A stretch of 64,000 nt of DNA from Bacteroidota bacterium (GTDB lineage: Bacteria > Bacteroidota > Bacteroidia > Chitinophagales > Chitinophagaceae), in contig VGGV01000012.1 in the NCBI GenBank assembly GCA_016868455.1, forward strand, positions 1 to 64,000, read 5' to 3'. Below, one piece after another: positions 24,883-32,900 of the stretch. A model generated the notes under the pieces. That model searched no databases, was not told the origin of the DNA, and saw nothing but the letters and a program-made list of their open reading frames with translations. Positions within the stretch are counted from its first letter, which is position 1. Each line of letters opens with the position of its first letter. Position numbers and translations under genes: made by a program.

Positions 24883-26370
24883 ATGATACAACAACTGGAC
24901 TCGGTTCCCGGCTGGGATATCTGTATCATTGGCGGCGGCGCAACCGGCCTGGGCACTGCATTGGATGCTGCATCCCGCGGATTAAAGACGGTGTTATTTG
25001 AGCAGCATGACTTTGCCAAAGGCACCTCCTCCCGCAGCACCAAGCTGGTGCATGGGGGTGTACGCTACCTGCAACAGGGCAATATCAAACTGGTGATGGA
25101 GGCACTGAAAGAAAGAGGATTATTGCTCCGCAATGCCCCACACCTGGTACACAACCAAAAATTTGTTGTCCCCAATTACAAATGGTGGGAAAAGCCTTTT
25201 TACGGCATCGGGCTGAAGATATACGACAAGATGGCGGGGAAATTAGATCTGGGCCGTTCTCAGTTTTTATCTAAAGAAGAAACACTGCAGTTAGCCCCAA
25301 CCCTTGACCCTGAAGACCTGAAAGGCAGTGTATTATACCACGACGGGCAGTTTGACGATGCAAGACTCGCCATCAGCATTGCCCAAACAGCTGCAAAGCA
25401 AGGAGCCACAGTGCTGAATTATTTTCCCGTAAATGGTTTGCTTAAAATGCAAAAGAAGGTCTGTGGTGTGTGGGTAAAGGATGCCTTAACCGGAAAAGAA
25501 TATGAAGTAAAAAGTAAGGTGGTCATTAATGCAACAGGTGTTTTTACCGACAGCATCATGAAAATGGATGATCCGAAACATAAAAACATCATCAGCCCCA
25601 GCCAGGGAATACATTTGATAGTTGACAAAGATTTTTTGCCCGGCGATACAGCGATTATGATACCAAGGACCGATGATGGCAGGGTATTATTTGCAGTGCC
25701 CTGGTATGATAAGATAGTTTTGGGCACCACTGATACACCCGTTGATACTGTTTCGGCCGAACCTGTTCCGCTGCAGGAAGAAATTGAGTTTATATTAAAG
25801 CATATCGGCCGCTATCTGACGAAAGACCCTCAACTCAGTGATGTAAAAAGCATGTTTGCCGGCCTTCGGCCTCTGGTAAAAGGGAAAAAGAAAAAAACAT
25901 CTGGTATTGCAAGAGATCACCTGATTTATATAGCTGATACCGGTCTTATCACCATCACCGGCGGTAAATGGACCACTTACCGGAAGATGGCTGAAGATGT
26001 GGTGGATATCGCTATTGAAAGATCCGGTCTGCTCCGTTCAACCTGCATTACAAAAGAATTGTTACTGAATGGTCATGACCAGCCTGTTCCCCCTTCTTCT
26101 GTCAGCGCATTAACCAATGATCAATTGCAAAAATGGGTACACCGGGCTGTGCAGGAAGAAATGTGTATGACGGTGGAAGATTTTTTATCAAGAAGAACAA
26201 GGCAGTTGCTGCTGGATGCAAATGTTGCAATGGAAATGGCTCCGCTTATAGCTAATCTGATGAGTAAAGAATTAAACAAAGATGACCCCGATAGCTACCG
26301 GGGCTGGATAAAAGAACAAATCAATAACTTTAATTCTGTTGCAGCCTGTTATAAGCCTGCAACCGGGTAG
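24883..26370 (+). CDS. glpD: Glycerol-3-phosphate dehydrogenase (FAD, aerobic type)
   Basis: A 495-residue flavoprotein that oxidises glycerol-3-phosphate to dihydroxyacetone phosphate and passes electrons to quinone at the inner membrane. The FAD motif ICIIGGGATGLGTALDAASRG, then GTSSRSTKLVHGGVRYLQQG, GLRPLVKG and ITGGKWTTYRKMAED are all present. The ATG at 24883 is chosen over a TTG 15 nt upstream. The codons for DPDSYRG near the C-terminus come from a CCCCGATAGCTACCGGGG palindrome. Confidence 0.96.
   Translation: MIQQLDSVPGWDICIIGGGATGLGTALDAASRGLKTVLFEQHDFAKGTSSRSTKLVHGGVRYLQQGNIKLVMEALKERGLLLRNAPHLVHNQKFVVPNYKWWEKPFYGIGLKIYDKMAGKLDLGRSQFLSKEETLQLAPTLDPEDLKGSVLYHDGQFDDARLAISIAQTAAKQGATVLNYFPVNGLLKMQKKVCGVWVKDALTGKEYEVKSKVVINATGVFTDSIMKMDDPKHKNIISPSQGIHLIVDKDFLPGDTAIMIPRTDDGRVLFAVPWYDKIVLGTTDTPVDTVSAEPVPLQEEIEFILKHIGRYLTKDPQLSDVKSMFAGLRPLVKGKKKKTSGIARDHLIYIADTGLITITGGKWTTYRKMAEDVVDIAIERSGLLRSTCITKELLLNGHDQPVPPSSVSALTNDQLQKWVHRAVQEEMCMTVEDFLSRRTRQLLLDANVAMEMAPLIANLMSKELNKDDPDSYRGWIKEQINNFNSVAACYKPATG
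26286..26303. repeat. CCCCGATAGCTACCGGGG palindrome inside glpD
   Basis: An 18-bp near-perfect palindrome in the last 30 codons of glpD. The same core (CCCGATAGCTATCGGG) occurs in nadE at 33048-33063, so this is a dispersed element. Confidence 0.6.
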
Positions 26371-26375
26371 TAAAC

Positions 26376-26424
26376 CCTTTGTGCCCTTTGTGTAAAACTT
26401 TGTGGCCTCTGTGGTGAAATATTT
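26376..26424. repeat. CTTTGTG-type repeated spacer element
   Basis: Between glpD and glpF, the units CCTTTGTG, CCTTTGTGT, CTTTGTGG and CTCTGTGG follow each other at about 10-bp spacing. It has no coding character and is related in style to the CTCTGCG element at 29520-29612. Confidence 0.5.
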
Positions 26425-26481
26425 TTTAGACAGTTTAATAAACTTAGAATACACAAAGTCCGGATAATTAAAACCACTTTT

Positions 26482-27195
26482 ATGAATGCATTTTTTGCTG
26501 AATTCATCGGAACAGCCATCCTCATAACCTTTGGGGCCGGCGTTGTTGCCAATGTTGTTTTAAAAAAGACCAAGGGAAATAACAGCGGCTGGATCGTCAT
26601 CGCATTTGGCTGGGGCATGGCCGTATACATGGGCGCATCTGCATCGCTGGCATTGGGCGGGGCCGGGCATTTAAATCCTGCCGTTACCATTGCAAGCGCC
26701 GTTTTTTCTGAAAATACCATTGACACAGAAACTATCCTGGAAATGATCGGCGGACAATTCGCAGGCGCTATTCTTGCCTCCATCATTGTTTATATCGCTT
26801 ACAAACAGCATTTTGATGAAACGGAAGATGTGAATGCAAAGCTGAGTGTATTTTGTACAGCTCCGGCGATAAGAAATACAACCTGGAACCTTTTAACCGA
26901 GATCATCGGCACATTTATATTGGTGCTTGGGGCTTCTTTGCTATCCAAACCGGAGAGCCATGCGGGGCAGTTAGGTGCATTGCCGGTCGGTTTGCTGGTA
27001 CTGGCTATTGGTTTATCGTTAGGTGGTCCAACAGGCTATGCCATCAATCCTGCAAGAGATCTTGGTCCACGCATTGCTCATTTTATTTTACCCGTCAAAA
27101 ATAAAAGAGACAGTGATTGGGGTTATAGCTGGATACCGGTAGTGGGGCCTGTAATTGGAGCATTGATCGCAGCCTATATTTTTAAAATGTTTTGA
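26482..27195 (+). CDS. glpF: Glycerol facilitator / MIP-family channel
   Basis: A 237-residue membrane channel with six membrane spans and the two NPA motifs, HLNPAVTIA and INPARDLGPR. The Asp after the second NPAR is typical of glycerol-type channels rather than strict aquaporins, and the position behind glpK and glpD supports glycerol uptake. The stop is separated by only 1 nt from the next start, so the RidA-like gene is part of the same transcript. Confidence 0.94.
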   Translation: MNAFFAEFIGTAILITFGAGVVANVVLKKTKGNNSGWIVIAFGWGMAVYMGASASLALGGAGHLNPAVTIASAVFSENTIDTETILEMIGGQFAGAILASIIVYIAYKQHFDETEDVNAKLSVFCTAPAIRNTTWNLLTEIIGTFILVLGASLLSKPESHAGQLGALPVGLLVLAIGLSLGGPTGYAINPARDLGPRIAHFILPVKNKRDSDWGYSWIPVVGPVIGALIAAYIFKMF

Positions 27196-27196
27196 T

Positions 27197-27715
27197 ATGA
27201 AAAAAATATTTGTATTTACATTTTTTGTTTCATTATTTGCCATTGCTGCTGCTGCACAAGACGCCGAAGCAAGACTAAAAGAAAAAGGAATTATATTGAC
27301 AACTCCATCTGCACCGGTGGCGAATTATGTGAATGCAGTCCGTGTTGGCAATTTATTGTTCCTTGCAGGCAAAGGCCCCAATAAACCGGATGGAAGCTAT
27401 GTAACGGGTAAGGTTGGAAAAGACCTGACGATTGAACAGGGTTATGAAGCAGCAAGGCTTACTGCAATCAGTCATTTGGCTGTTCTGAAAACAGAGTTGG
27501 GATCATTGAACAAGGTAAAACGGATTGTGAAAGTGCTGGGCATGGTGAACTGTACGGATGATTTTAAAGACCAGCCAAAAGTGATTAACGGTTATAGCGA
27601 CCTGATGGTGGAAATTTTTGGGGAGAAAGGAAAGCATGCCAGATCAGCTGTGGGTATGTATGCACTGCCGCTCGGCATTGCAGTGGAGGTGGAGGTGATT
27701 GTGGAGGTAGAGTAA
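27197..27715 (+). CDS. RidA-family protein with a signal peptide
   Basis: A 172-residue protein: signal peptide (KKIFVFTFFVSLFAIAAAAQ) followed by a YjgF/YER057c/UK114 domain. The LLFLAGKGPNKPDGSY strand, EQGYEAARLTAISHLAVLK helix and RSAVGMYALPLGIAVEVEV end are typical, including the arginine used by RidA for imine hydrolysis. RidA proteins are usually cytosolic and about 130 residues, so export is unusual. It is translationally adjacent to glpF, but a link to glycerol use is unclear. Confidence 0.88.
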   Translation: MKKIFVFTFFVSLFAIAAAAQDAEARLKEKGIILTTPSAPVANYVNAVRVGNLLFLAGKGPNKPDGSYVTGKVGKDLTIEQGYEAARLTAISHLAVLKTELGSLNKVKRIVKVLGMVNCTDDFKDQPKVINGYSDLMVEIFGEKGKHARSAVGMYALPLGIAVEVEVIVEVE

Positions 27716-27802
27716 ATAGGAGGATATGCTTAGATTAATCAATAAATGAATTTAATCGCTTCTTCGCAATGTAAGTAATCATCTTGTGTTTAAGTTTGGA
27801 AT

Positions 27803-28285
27803 ATGAATTATGTAGATTTTCAAAAAATCTTCTTATTCCGAGTAAGTTCACTCGTGTATGAAGAGCAGCTTGAACTTGCAATATTAGTGTGCAAACGTTT
27901 ATTTCCGGATTATAAAAATTTTTATACTGAAAATAGTCGGGGCGACCCAAATGTGCTAAAAGATACGATTCAATTCTGCCAAAATCAGGATAAAGAAACA
28001 TTAAATATTAATATTATTGATAACCTGTTATTGAAAATTGATGACATAACTCCAGAGACAGAAGATTTTGAAAATGCATCTTATGCTCTTAATGCTTGTA
28101 CATCGGTTTATGAAACCCTTGAATTTATTAAGGATAAAAACCAAAACCACATTATCAATATTGGAAGTTACTTAACCGACACTGTTGACTTCAAGATTCA
28201 GGATGATAAAGAGTTGACAGAACAAGAAATAGATAACCATCCTTTGATGATAGAAGCGAGAAACTTTCTTTTGGCAATATCTTAA
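27803..28285 (+). CDS. DUF416 family protein (YjaG-like)
   Basis: A 160-residue protein matching DUF416: LAILVCKRLFPDYKNFY near the N-terminus, then an acidic helical region (ENASYALNACTSVYETLEFI) and a C-terminal IDNHPLMIEARNFLLAIS. The function of the family is not established. It is slightly shorter than the E. coli YjaG type. It stands alone between the glycerol cluster and a convergent aminotransferase gene. Confidence 0.82.
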   Translation: MNYVDFQKIFLFRVSSLVYEEQLELAILVCKRLFPDYKNFYTENSRGDPNVLKDTIQFCQNQDKETLNINIIDNLLLKIDDITPETEDFENASYALNACTSVYETLEFIKDKNQNHIINIGSYLTDTVDFKIQDDKELTEQEIDNHPLMIEARNFLLAIS

Positions 28286-28292
28286 AAAGATT

Positions 28293-29483
28293 TTATGCCT
28301 TAATAATTATTTCGTAAGCTTTTCTTATCTGTTCTTCTGTAATAGTTAACGGCGGCGAAATCCTAAGACAATTTGGTGCAAATAAAAACCAGTCGGTCAA
28401 TACCCCATTGACAATACAGGCATCAATTACTTTCTTGTTGGTTTCAAACGAATCAAACTCCACCGCCATCCACATACCAAATGAACGGACGGCTTGTATT
28501 TTTGGACTGTGTCCGCCCTTTGGTGGATAAACTAGTAATGATTTAAACAATTCTTCTTTTTGCTTTACCACTTCAATCATCTTCTCATCAAGCAATGCCT
28601 TCATCGCCGCCATACCCGCTGCACAGCAAACCGGGTGGCCGCCAAACGTAGTGATATGTCCGAGTACCGGGTTCTCCGTAAATGCATCCATTAGTTTCTT
28701 GTCGGCAATAAAAGCGCCCAGCGGCATGCCCCCACCCAATGCTTTGCCGAGTAATAAAATGTCCGGTACAATATCAAAATGCTCAAAGCCCCATAGTTTG
28801 CCGGTACGTCCAAAACCGGTTTGTATCTCATCCAGCACCAGCAGCGTTCCTGTTTCCGTACATTTCTTCCGCAAAGCCTGTATCCACTTCTGTGCAGGAA
28901 GAATTATTCCCGCCTCCGCCTGCACCGTTTCTGCAATTACGCAGGCGGTTTGTTCTGTTATCTCATTCAGCGATTCAAATAAATTATACTCCAAATGCAG
29001 CACATTCGGCAGCAGCGGACGAAAAGCATTCCGCCAGTATTCATCGCCCATAATGCTTAAAGCGCCTTGCGTGCTGCCATGGTAAGACTTATTAAAGGCA
29101 ATTATCTGCGTACGGTTGGTAATCCGCTTGGCCAGCTTCATAGCTCCTTCCACGGCTTCGGCGCCGGAGTTGGTGAAGTAAACGGAGTTTAAAGAAGAAG
29201 GAAGATTATCCGTAAGTAATTCAGCGTATTGCACCTGCGGGATTTCCACAAATTCACCATACACCATCACATGCAGGTAGGCATCCAGTTGTTTTTGAAT
29301 GGCTTCAATCACTTTGGGATGGCGGTGCCCAACATTGGCCACACTGATGCCGCCGATAAGGTCAATGTATTCTTTACCCTGCACATCATAAAGCAGGCAG
29401 CCTTCGGCTTTGGCTATTTCAAAAGCCATCGGAACCGGCGATGTCTGCGCTACATGACGAAGAAAAACTTCCCGCTGAGTCAT
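28293..29483 (-). CDS. Class III aminotransferase (acetylornithine/ornithine aminotransferase-like)
   Basis: A 396-residue PLP enzyme. YFTNSGAEAVEGAMKLAKR, the ALLVLDEIQTGFGRTGKLW-type region and the PLP lysine in LLGKALGGGMPLGAFIA place it in class III with ArgD, RocD and GabT. Without arginine-biosynthesis neighbours the substrate remains open. YPPKGGHSPK near residue 325 is encoded by CCACC/GGGCGG-like DNA (28513-28526). This may be a degenerate copy of the in-frame repeat seen elsewhere, but the match is weak. Confidence 0.9.
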   Translation of the reverse strand: MTQREVFLRHVAQTSPVPMAFEIAKAEGCLLYDVQGKEYIDLIGGISVANVGHRHPKVIEAIQKQLDAYLHVMVYGEFVEIPQVQYAELLTDNLPSSLNSVYFTNSGAEAVEGAMKLAKRITNRTQIIAFNKSYHGSTQGALSIMGDEYWRNAFRPLLPNVLHLEYNLFESLNEITEQTACVIAETVQAEAGIILPAQKWIQALRKKCTETGTLLVLDEIQTGFGRTGKLWGFEHFDIVPDILLLGKALGGGMPLGAFIADKKLMDAFTENPVLGHITTFGGHPVCCAAGMAAMKALLDEKMIEVVKQKEELFKSLLVYPPKGGHSPKIQAVRSFGMWMAVEFDSFETNKKVIDACIVNGVLTDWFLFAPNCLRISPPLTITEEQIRKAYEIIIKA

Positions 29484-29519
29484 GCAGCAAATGTCGGAAA
29501 GAATAAAGGATATTTGTGA

Positions 29520-29612
29520 TTCACCGCAGAGAACAAGAGAACGGGGAGTTAACGCAGAGTAAAATTTTAAACACTCTGCGCAAGCTCTGTGGTCTCTTGT
29601 TCTCTGCGGTAA
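29520..29612. repeat. Long CGCAGAG inverted repeat
   Basis: ACCGCAGAGAACAAGAGA at the left is matched by its exact complement TCTCTTGTTCTCTGCGGT at the right, and the inner parts (ACGCAGAGT / ACTCTGCGC) also pair. The result is a hairpin of about 90 bp in the divergent spacer between the aminotransferase and the carbonic-anhydrase-like gene. There is no coding potential, and it is too symmetrical to be chance. Confidence 0.7.
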
Positions 29613-29625
29613 AAAAAACTATAGC

Positions 29626-30162
29626 ATGCCGGTCATATTACCAGTAGAGAATAAATATCCCCAATTCGGCAACAACTGTTTTATTGCCCCCAATGCCACC
29701 ATTGTTGGTGATGTAATTACCGGTGATGACTGCAGTTTCTGGTTCAATACGGTGGTGCGGGGCGATGTGAACTTTATCCGCATCGGCAATAAGGTGAATG
29801 TGCAGGACGGCGCCTGCATCCATTGCACTTTTCAGAAATATGGAACCACCATCGGCAATCATGTTTCCATCGGCCACAATGCCATTGTACATGCCTGTAC
29901 CCTGCATGATAATGTGCTGATCGGTATGGGCGCCATTATAATGGATAATGCAGTGGTCCATTCCAATACCATCATAGCGGCGGGAGCTGTGGTATTGGAA
30001 AACACTATTTGCGAACCCGGAAGCATCTATGCCGGAGTGCCGGCCAAAAAAGTAAAAGACATTCCGCAGGAAATGATCAGCGGGGAGATTGACCGGATAG
30101 CCAATAATTATGTGCGGTATGCGGATTGGTTCAGGGAGCAGGCAGGAGGTAGGAGCGATTAG
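29626..30162 (+). CDS. Gamma-carbonic-anhydrase-like protein (left-handed beta-helix)
   Basis: A 178-residue hexapeptide-repeat protein (NNCFIAPNATIVGDVITGDDC and further I/V-G-x-x repeats). The zinc-type histidines are in CIHCTF, VSIGHNAIVH. It belongs to the YrdA/PaaY/CaiE group of gamma-class carbonic anhydrase-like trimers; only some members have proven CO2 hydration activity. The C-terminus is helical. A repeat-rich stretch begins in the last codons (GGRSD). Confidence 0.9.
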   Translation: MPVILPVENKYPQFGNNCFIAPNATIVGDVITGDDCSFWFNTVVRGDVNFIRIGNKVNVQDGACIHCTFQKYGTTIGNHVSIGHNAIVHACTLHDNVLIGMGAIIMDNAVVHSNTIIAAGAVVLENTICEPGSIYAGVPAKKVKDIPQEMISGEIDRIANNYVRYADWFREQAGGRSD

Positions 30163-30232
30163 GCGGGAGCCAGAAAACTTTCATTTTTGAGGTATTTCTC
30201 CTGACTCCAGCCTCAGGCCTCCCGGCTCTTAA
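30146..30232. repeat. GGAG/CTCC-rich spacer repeat
   Basis: AGGAGGTAGGAGCGATTAGGCGGGAGCC and, 35 bp later, CTCCTGACTCCAGCCTCAGGCCTCCCGGCTC are built of repeated short GGAG(C) and complementary CTCC units. They form an imperfect inverted repeat that overlaps the 3' end of the carbonic-anhydrase-like gene. This is a third style of dispersed spacer repeat. Confidence 0.45.
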
Positions 30233-30294
30233 CTTTACTCTGGTAAAAACAATTAAATCTCCTTACATTCGTTATTGCATTACAAGCTGATACA

Positions 30295-30489
30295 ATGAAA
30301 AACCTCCGTTTTATCACTGTTGCACTGAGCCTCATGGTGTTACTGGCATCCTGCGGCAAACTGAGCAACCTGTTTAAACGGAAGACTGGATGCCCCACCA
30401 ATGGAAAGAATATAGGCGCCGAAAAGATACTCAGCGGCGATCCGGAAGGCACTAAGGCGGCCAAAAAGGCCAAAAAATTCAAGAGTTAA
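30295..30489 (+). CDS. Small lysine-rich lipoprotein
   Basis: A 64-residue protein with a lipoprotein signal (FITVALSLMVLLASC, Cys at about residue 20) and a short basic mature part that ends TKAAKKAKKFKS. It includes a CPTNGKNIGAEKIL segment seen in other small Bacteroidota lipoproteins, but no function is known. It is likely an envelope protein. Confidence 0.7.
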   Translation: MKNLRFITVALSLMVLLASCGKLSNLFKRKTGCPTNGKNIGAEKILSGDPEGTKAAKKAKKFKS

Positions 30490-30579
30490 GTTTTTGTTGT
30501 GTGCAGCTGTTGAGCCTCCGTCCATGTCTAATGGATGTGCTATGTTATTCGTAGTATGACAAACTAAAAACACCTTACC

Positions 30580-30909
30580 ATGAGCCTCACCCTGCGAACC
30601 ACCCTCGGCTGTACCGAAGTCGTAATTGCCGATGACGGCGGACTGAAACAATTTTACCATGTGGCTGATGTCCTTAGCCAGGATTTCAACATCCGGTTTT
30701 CCCACAAGGAAGATGACTTTGATGCCATTGACTGGGAGTTCCGCTTCAAGGGCCACAACCTTACCCTGCATTACAGTATTTACAACGGCATTTCCATTTT
30801 CCCCACCAAAACCCGTGATGCCCTGAACAAGGACAATAAGGCGGTGGTGGAACTGGCCAACGGGCTGGAAGGAAGATTGTTTAATGAGGGAAGAAGGAAT
30901 ATTGCGTAA
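30580..30909 (+). CDS. Conserved hypothetical protein, 109 residues
   Basis: A soluble alpha/beta protein without signal peptide or membrane segment. It contains the strand-rich stretch IDWEFRFKGHNLTLHYSIYNG and a segment ISIFPTKTRDALNKDNKAV. No family with known function is recognised. The start at 30580 follows a 90-bp spacer. It ends at a strong hairpin shared with rsgA. Confidence 0.65.
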   Translation: MSLTLRTTLGCTEVVIADDGGLKQFYHVADVLSQDFNIRFSHKEDDFDAIDWEFRFKGHNLTLHYSIYNGISIFPTKTRDALNKDNKAVVELANGLEGRLFNEGRRNIA

Positions 30910-30911
30910 AG

Positions 30912-30945
30912 AAGCTATTAGCTCTTAGCTATAAGCTAATAGCTT
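30912..30945. terminator. Bidirectional hairpin terminator between the hypothetical gene and rsgA
   Basis: AAGCTATTAGCT (30912-30923) pairs perfectly with AGCTAATAGCTT (30934-30945). A short T-run follows on the plus strand; on the minus strand the stem overlaps the rsgA stop codon. The sequence is also repeat-like (AGCTATTAGCT units). Confidence 0.55.
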
Positions 30946-31862
30946 TTGGCCTCTATACTTTCCAGGATATTCAGGTAACTTACATACCTGTCTTCATGTA
31001 TCACTCCATCATTTACGGCCTCTTTTACTGCACAGCCCGGTTCATTATAATGCAGGCAGTTATTGAACTGGCAATTGTTCAGCCGTTCCCGCATTTCAGG
31101 AAAATAGTGTGAGAGCTCCTGCTTCTCAATATTCACCAGCCCAAATTCCCGCATCCCGGGTGTGTCAATGATGCGGCCTCCTTCCGGCAGGTCAAACATC
31201 TCCGCAAAAGTGGTGGTATGCGTCCCCTTACCGCTCCATCCGCTGATCTCGCCGGTCTTCAGGTTCATATCCGGAAAAATTGCATTAAGCAATGTTGATT
31301 TGCCAACCCCGCTGTGTCCGCTTATCAGGGTGGTTTTATCCCTCAGCAATGCTTTCAGTTCATCCAGCCCTTTCTTTTTTTCGGCGCTTACCAGCAGCAC
31401 TTTGTATCCAACTGCTTCATACATCTTTTTCCACTGATTGTACTTTCCCAGCTCTTTGTTTTTATACAGGTCGCTTTTGTTGAAAACAATCACTGCCGGC
31501 ACATGGTACATTTCTGCTGCTACAAGAAAACGGCCAATAAATCCCTGCGAAGTACGGGGTTCATTCAGGGTTGCAATCAGCAGCGACTGGTCAAGATTGG
31601 CAGCTACAATATGATGCTGGTGCTTGTGCCGGGGGCTTTGCCGGTTAATATAATTATGCCGCGGTATAATTTCGCTGATGATGGCCGTGGCGCTTTCTTT
31701 GCTTTCCACCCCTGCTTCCACCCAGTCGCCAACGGCCACGGGGTTGGTGCTGGTAATATCATCCAGCTTCAGCACACCTTTGGTCCGGCCATTCCAGAAC
31801 TTTCCTGCTTCATCTTTCAGGATGTACCAGCTGCCGGTTGATTTGTAAACAAGGGCCCTCAT
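30936..31862 (-). CDS. rsgA: Ribosome small-subunit-dependent GTPase A
   Basis: A 308-residue circularly permuted GTPase that helps mature the 30S subunit. The ATG at 31862 starts the OB-fold (RALVYKSTGSWYILKDEAG); the longer open frame upstream overlaps the batA remnant and is not credible. The permuted G motifs are visible: NKSDLY (G4), SGHSGVGKSTLLNAI (G1), DTPGMREF (G3). The zinc-binding C-terminus (CQFNNCLHYNEPGCAVKEAV) is complete. It uses TAG as stop. Confidence 0.96.
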   Translation of the reverse strand: MRALVYKSTGSWYILKDEAGKFWNGRTKGVLKLDDITSTNPVAVGDWVEAGVESKESATAIISEIIPRHNYINRQSPRHKHQHHIVAANLDQSLLIATLNEPRTSQGFIGRFLVAAEMYHVPAVIVFNKSDLYKNKELGKYNQWKKMYEAVGYKVLLVSAEKKKGLDELKALLRDKTTLISGHSGVGKSTLLNAIFPDMNLKTGEISGWSGKGTHTTTFAEMFDLPEGGRIIDTPGMREFGLVNIEKQELSHYFPEMRERLNNCQFNNCLHYNEPGCAVKEAVNDGVIHEDRYVSYLNILESIEAKSY

Positions 31863-31920
31863 AAGAACCAGGATTAAAGAGATAAAAATAGATTGGCGAG
31901 AAAGATAGAACAATTCTGCT

Positions 31921-32300
31921 TCAGGGAAATTTCCTGAACAGGCTAAACCGCAACACAAGTTCAATAAATAAAAAGGCCAGTGCTGCCAGTACAAAAGGCA
32001 GAAACTTTTCTTCCACTCTTTTAAAACTGGTAATCTCCACTTTAGATTTCTCCATCTGGTCAATCTGGCTGTAGATGATTTTCAGTCCTTCCTTATCTCT
32101 TGCCCTGAAGTACTGCCCTCCTGTTTCTGCAGCAATTTTTTGCAATAAAGCTTCATCCAGAAAATCAACTGCCGGATTTTTCTTTCCCTTTTCGTTACCG
32201 GTATTTTCCATTACAGTAGCCGGCCCGGCGCTCATACCAATGGTATAAACCTTTACCCCTTTGGATTTTGCAATTTCCAGCGCTGTCAGCGGGTCAATCA
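31921..32300 (-). pseudogene. BatA-like von Willebrand A protein, C-terminal remnant
   Basis: The frame encodes LIDPLTALEIAKSKGVKVYTIG, then FLDEALLQKIAAETGGQYFRARD and a C-terminal membrane helix (FVLAALAFLFIELVLRFSLF). These match the last third of BatA, the VWA-domain membrane protein of the Bacteroidota aerotolerance (bat) operon. The first about 200 residues, with the MIDAS DxSxS metal site and N-terminal membrane helices, are missing. The only available start is a TTG, and the homology ends abruptly near 32300. It probably makes no functional product. Confidence 0.8.
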
Positions 32301-32436
32301 GCTTATGCAAAATACAAACTTGGCCTTAGCAAAAGCCCTGCCGTGATGATAAACGGGGCAAAAATCTGGCATTATTTTAGGGCATTTACAGTTTAAACCC
32401 CAAAAGAATACGAACTTTATATTCAAATTCCGTTTT

Positions 32437-32892
32437 ATGAAAAAACAATTTTTAGTTTTGACGGGCATTTTTGCAGCTTTACTTTTTACGATAGCCTCCT
32501 GCGGGGATAAAAACGATACTCCTCCCAAAACAAAGACCCAGTTGCTGACACAGGGATCTTGGAAGTTTAAAACGGCTGCTGTAGGCACATCTGATTTTTC
32601 CTCAGCACTGCAAAGCTGTCAGAAGGATAATATTCTTACTTTCAGTACAAATGGTTCAGGAAATGTAAATGAAGGCGCTTCCAAATGCAGCGGCAGCGAC
32701 CCGGATAATAATCGATTTACCTGGGCATTTGCTAACAGTGAAACCCAAATCACCATTTCCAACCCGCTTTTTACCAACGGGGCAACAACACTTACTTTAA
32801 TATCACTGACAGAGGCTGAGCTGGTTGTGCAAATGCCTTACAATCCTCCGGTAGGGATATCGGTACTGGTTACTGTTACATTTATGCATTAA
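32437..32892 (+). CDS. Lipocalin-like lipoprotein
   Basis: A 151-residue lipoprotein with signal LVLTGIFAALLFTIASC. The mature part (LLTQGSWKFKTAAVG, NILTFSTNGSGNVNEG, ITISNPLFTNG, AELVVQM) looks like the small lipocalin-like beta barrel common in Bacteroidota lipoproteins. The ligand is unknown. It lies beside the batA remnant and is convergent with nadE. Confidence 0.75.
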   Translation: MKKQFLVLTGIFAALLFTIASCGDKNDTPPKTKTQLLTQGSWKFKTAAVGTSDFSSALQSCQKDNILTFSTNGSGNVNEGASKCSGSDPDNNRFTWAFANSETQITISNPLFTNGATTLTLISLTEAELVVQMPYNPPVGISVLVTVTFMH

Positions 32893-32900
32893 GGGCTTCT

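Noticed and set aside
29520-29612. The long inverted repeat as a CRISPR array
   Set aside because: There are only two arms in inverted orientation and no spaced direct repeats; no cas genes are present.
31863-32063. N-terminal extension of rsgA
   Set aside because: The extra 67 residues are a frame-shadow of the batA remnant; the OB-fold starts at the ATG at 31862.
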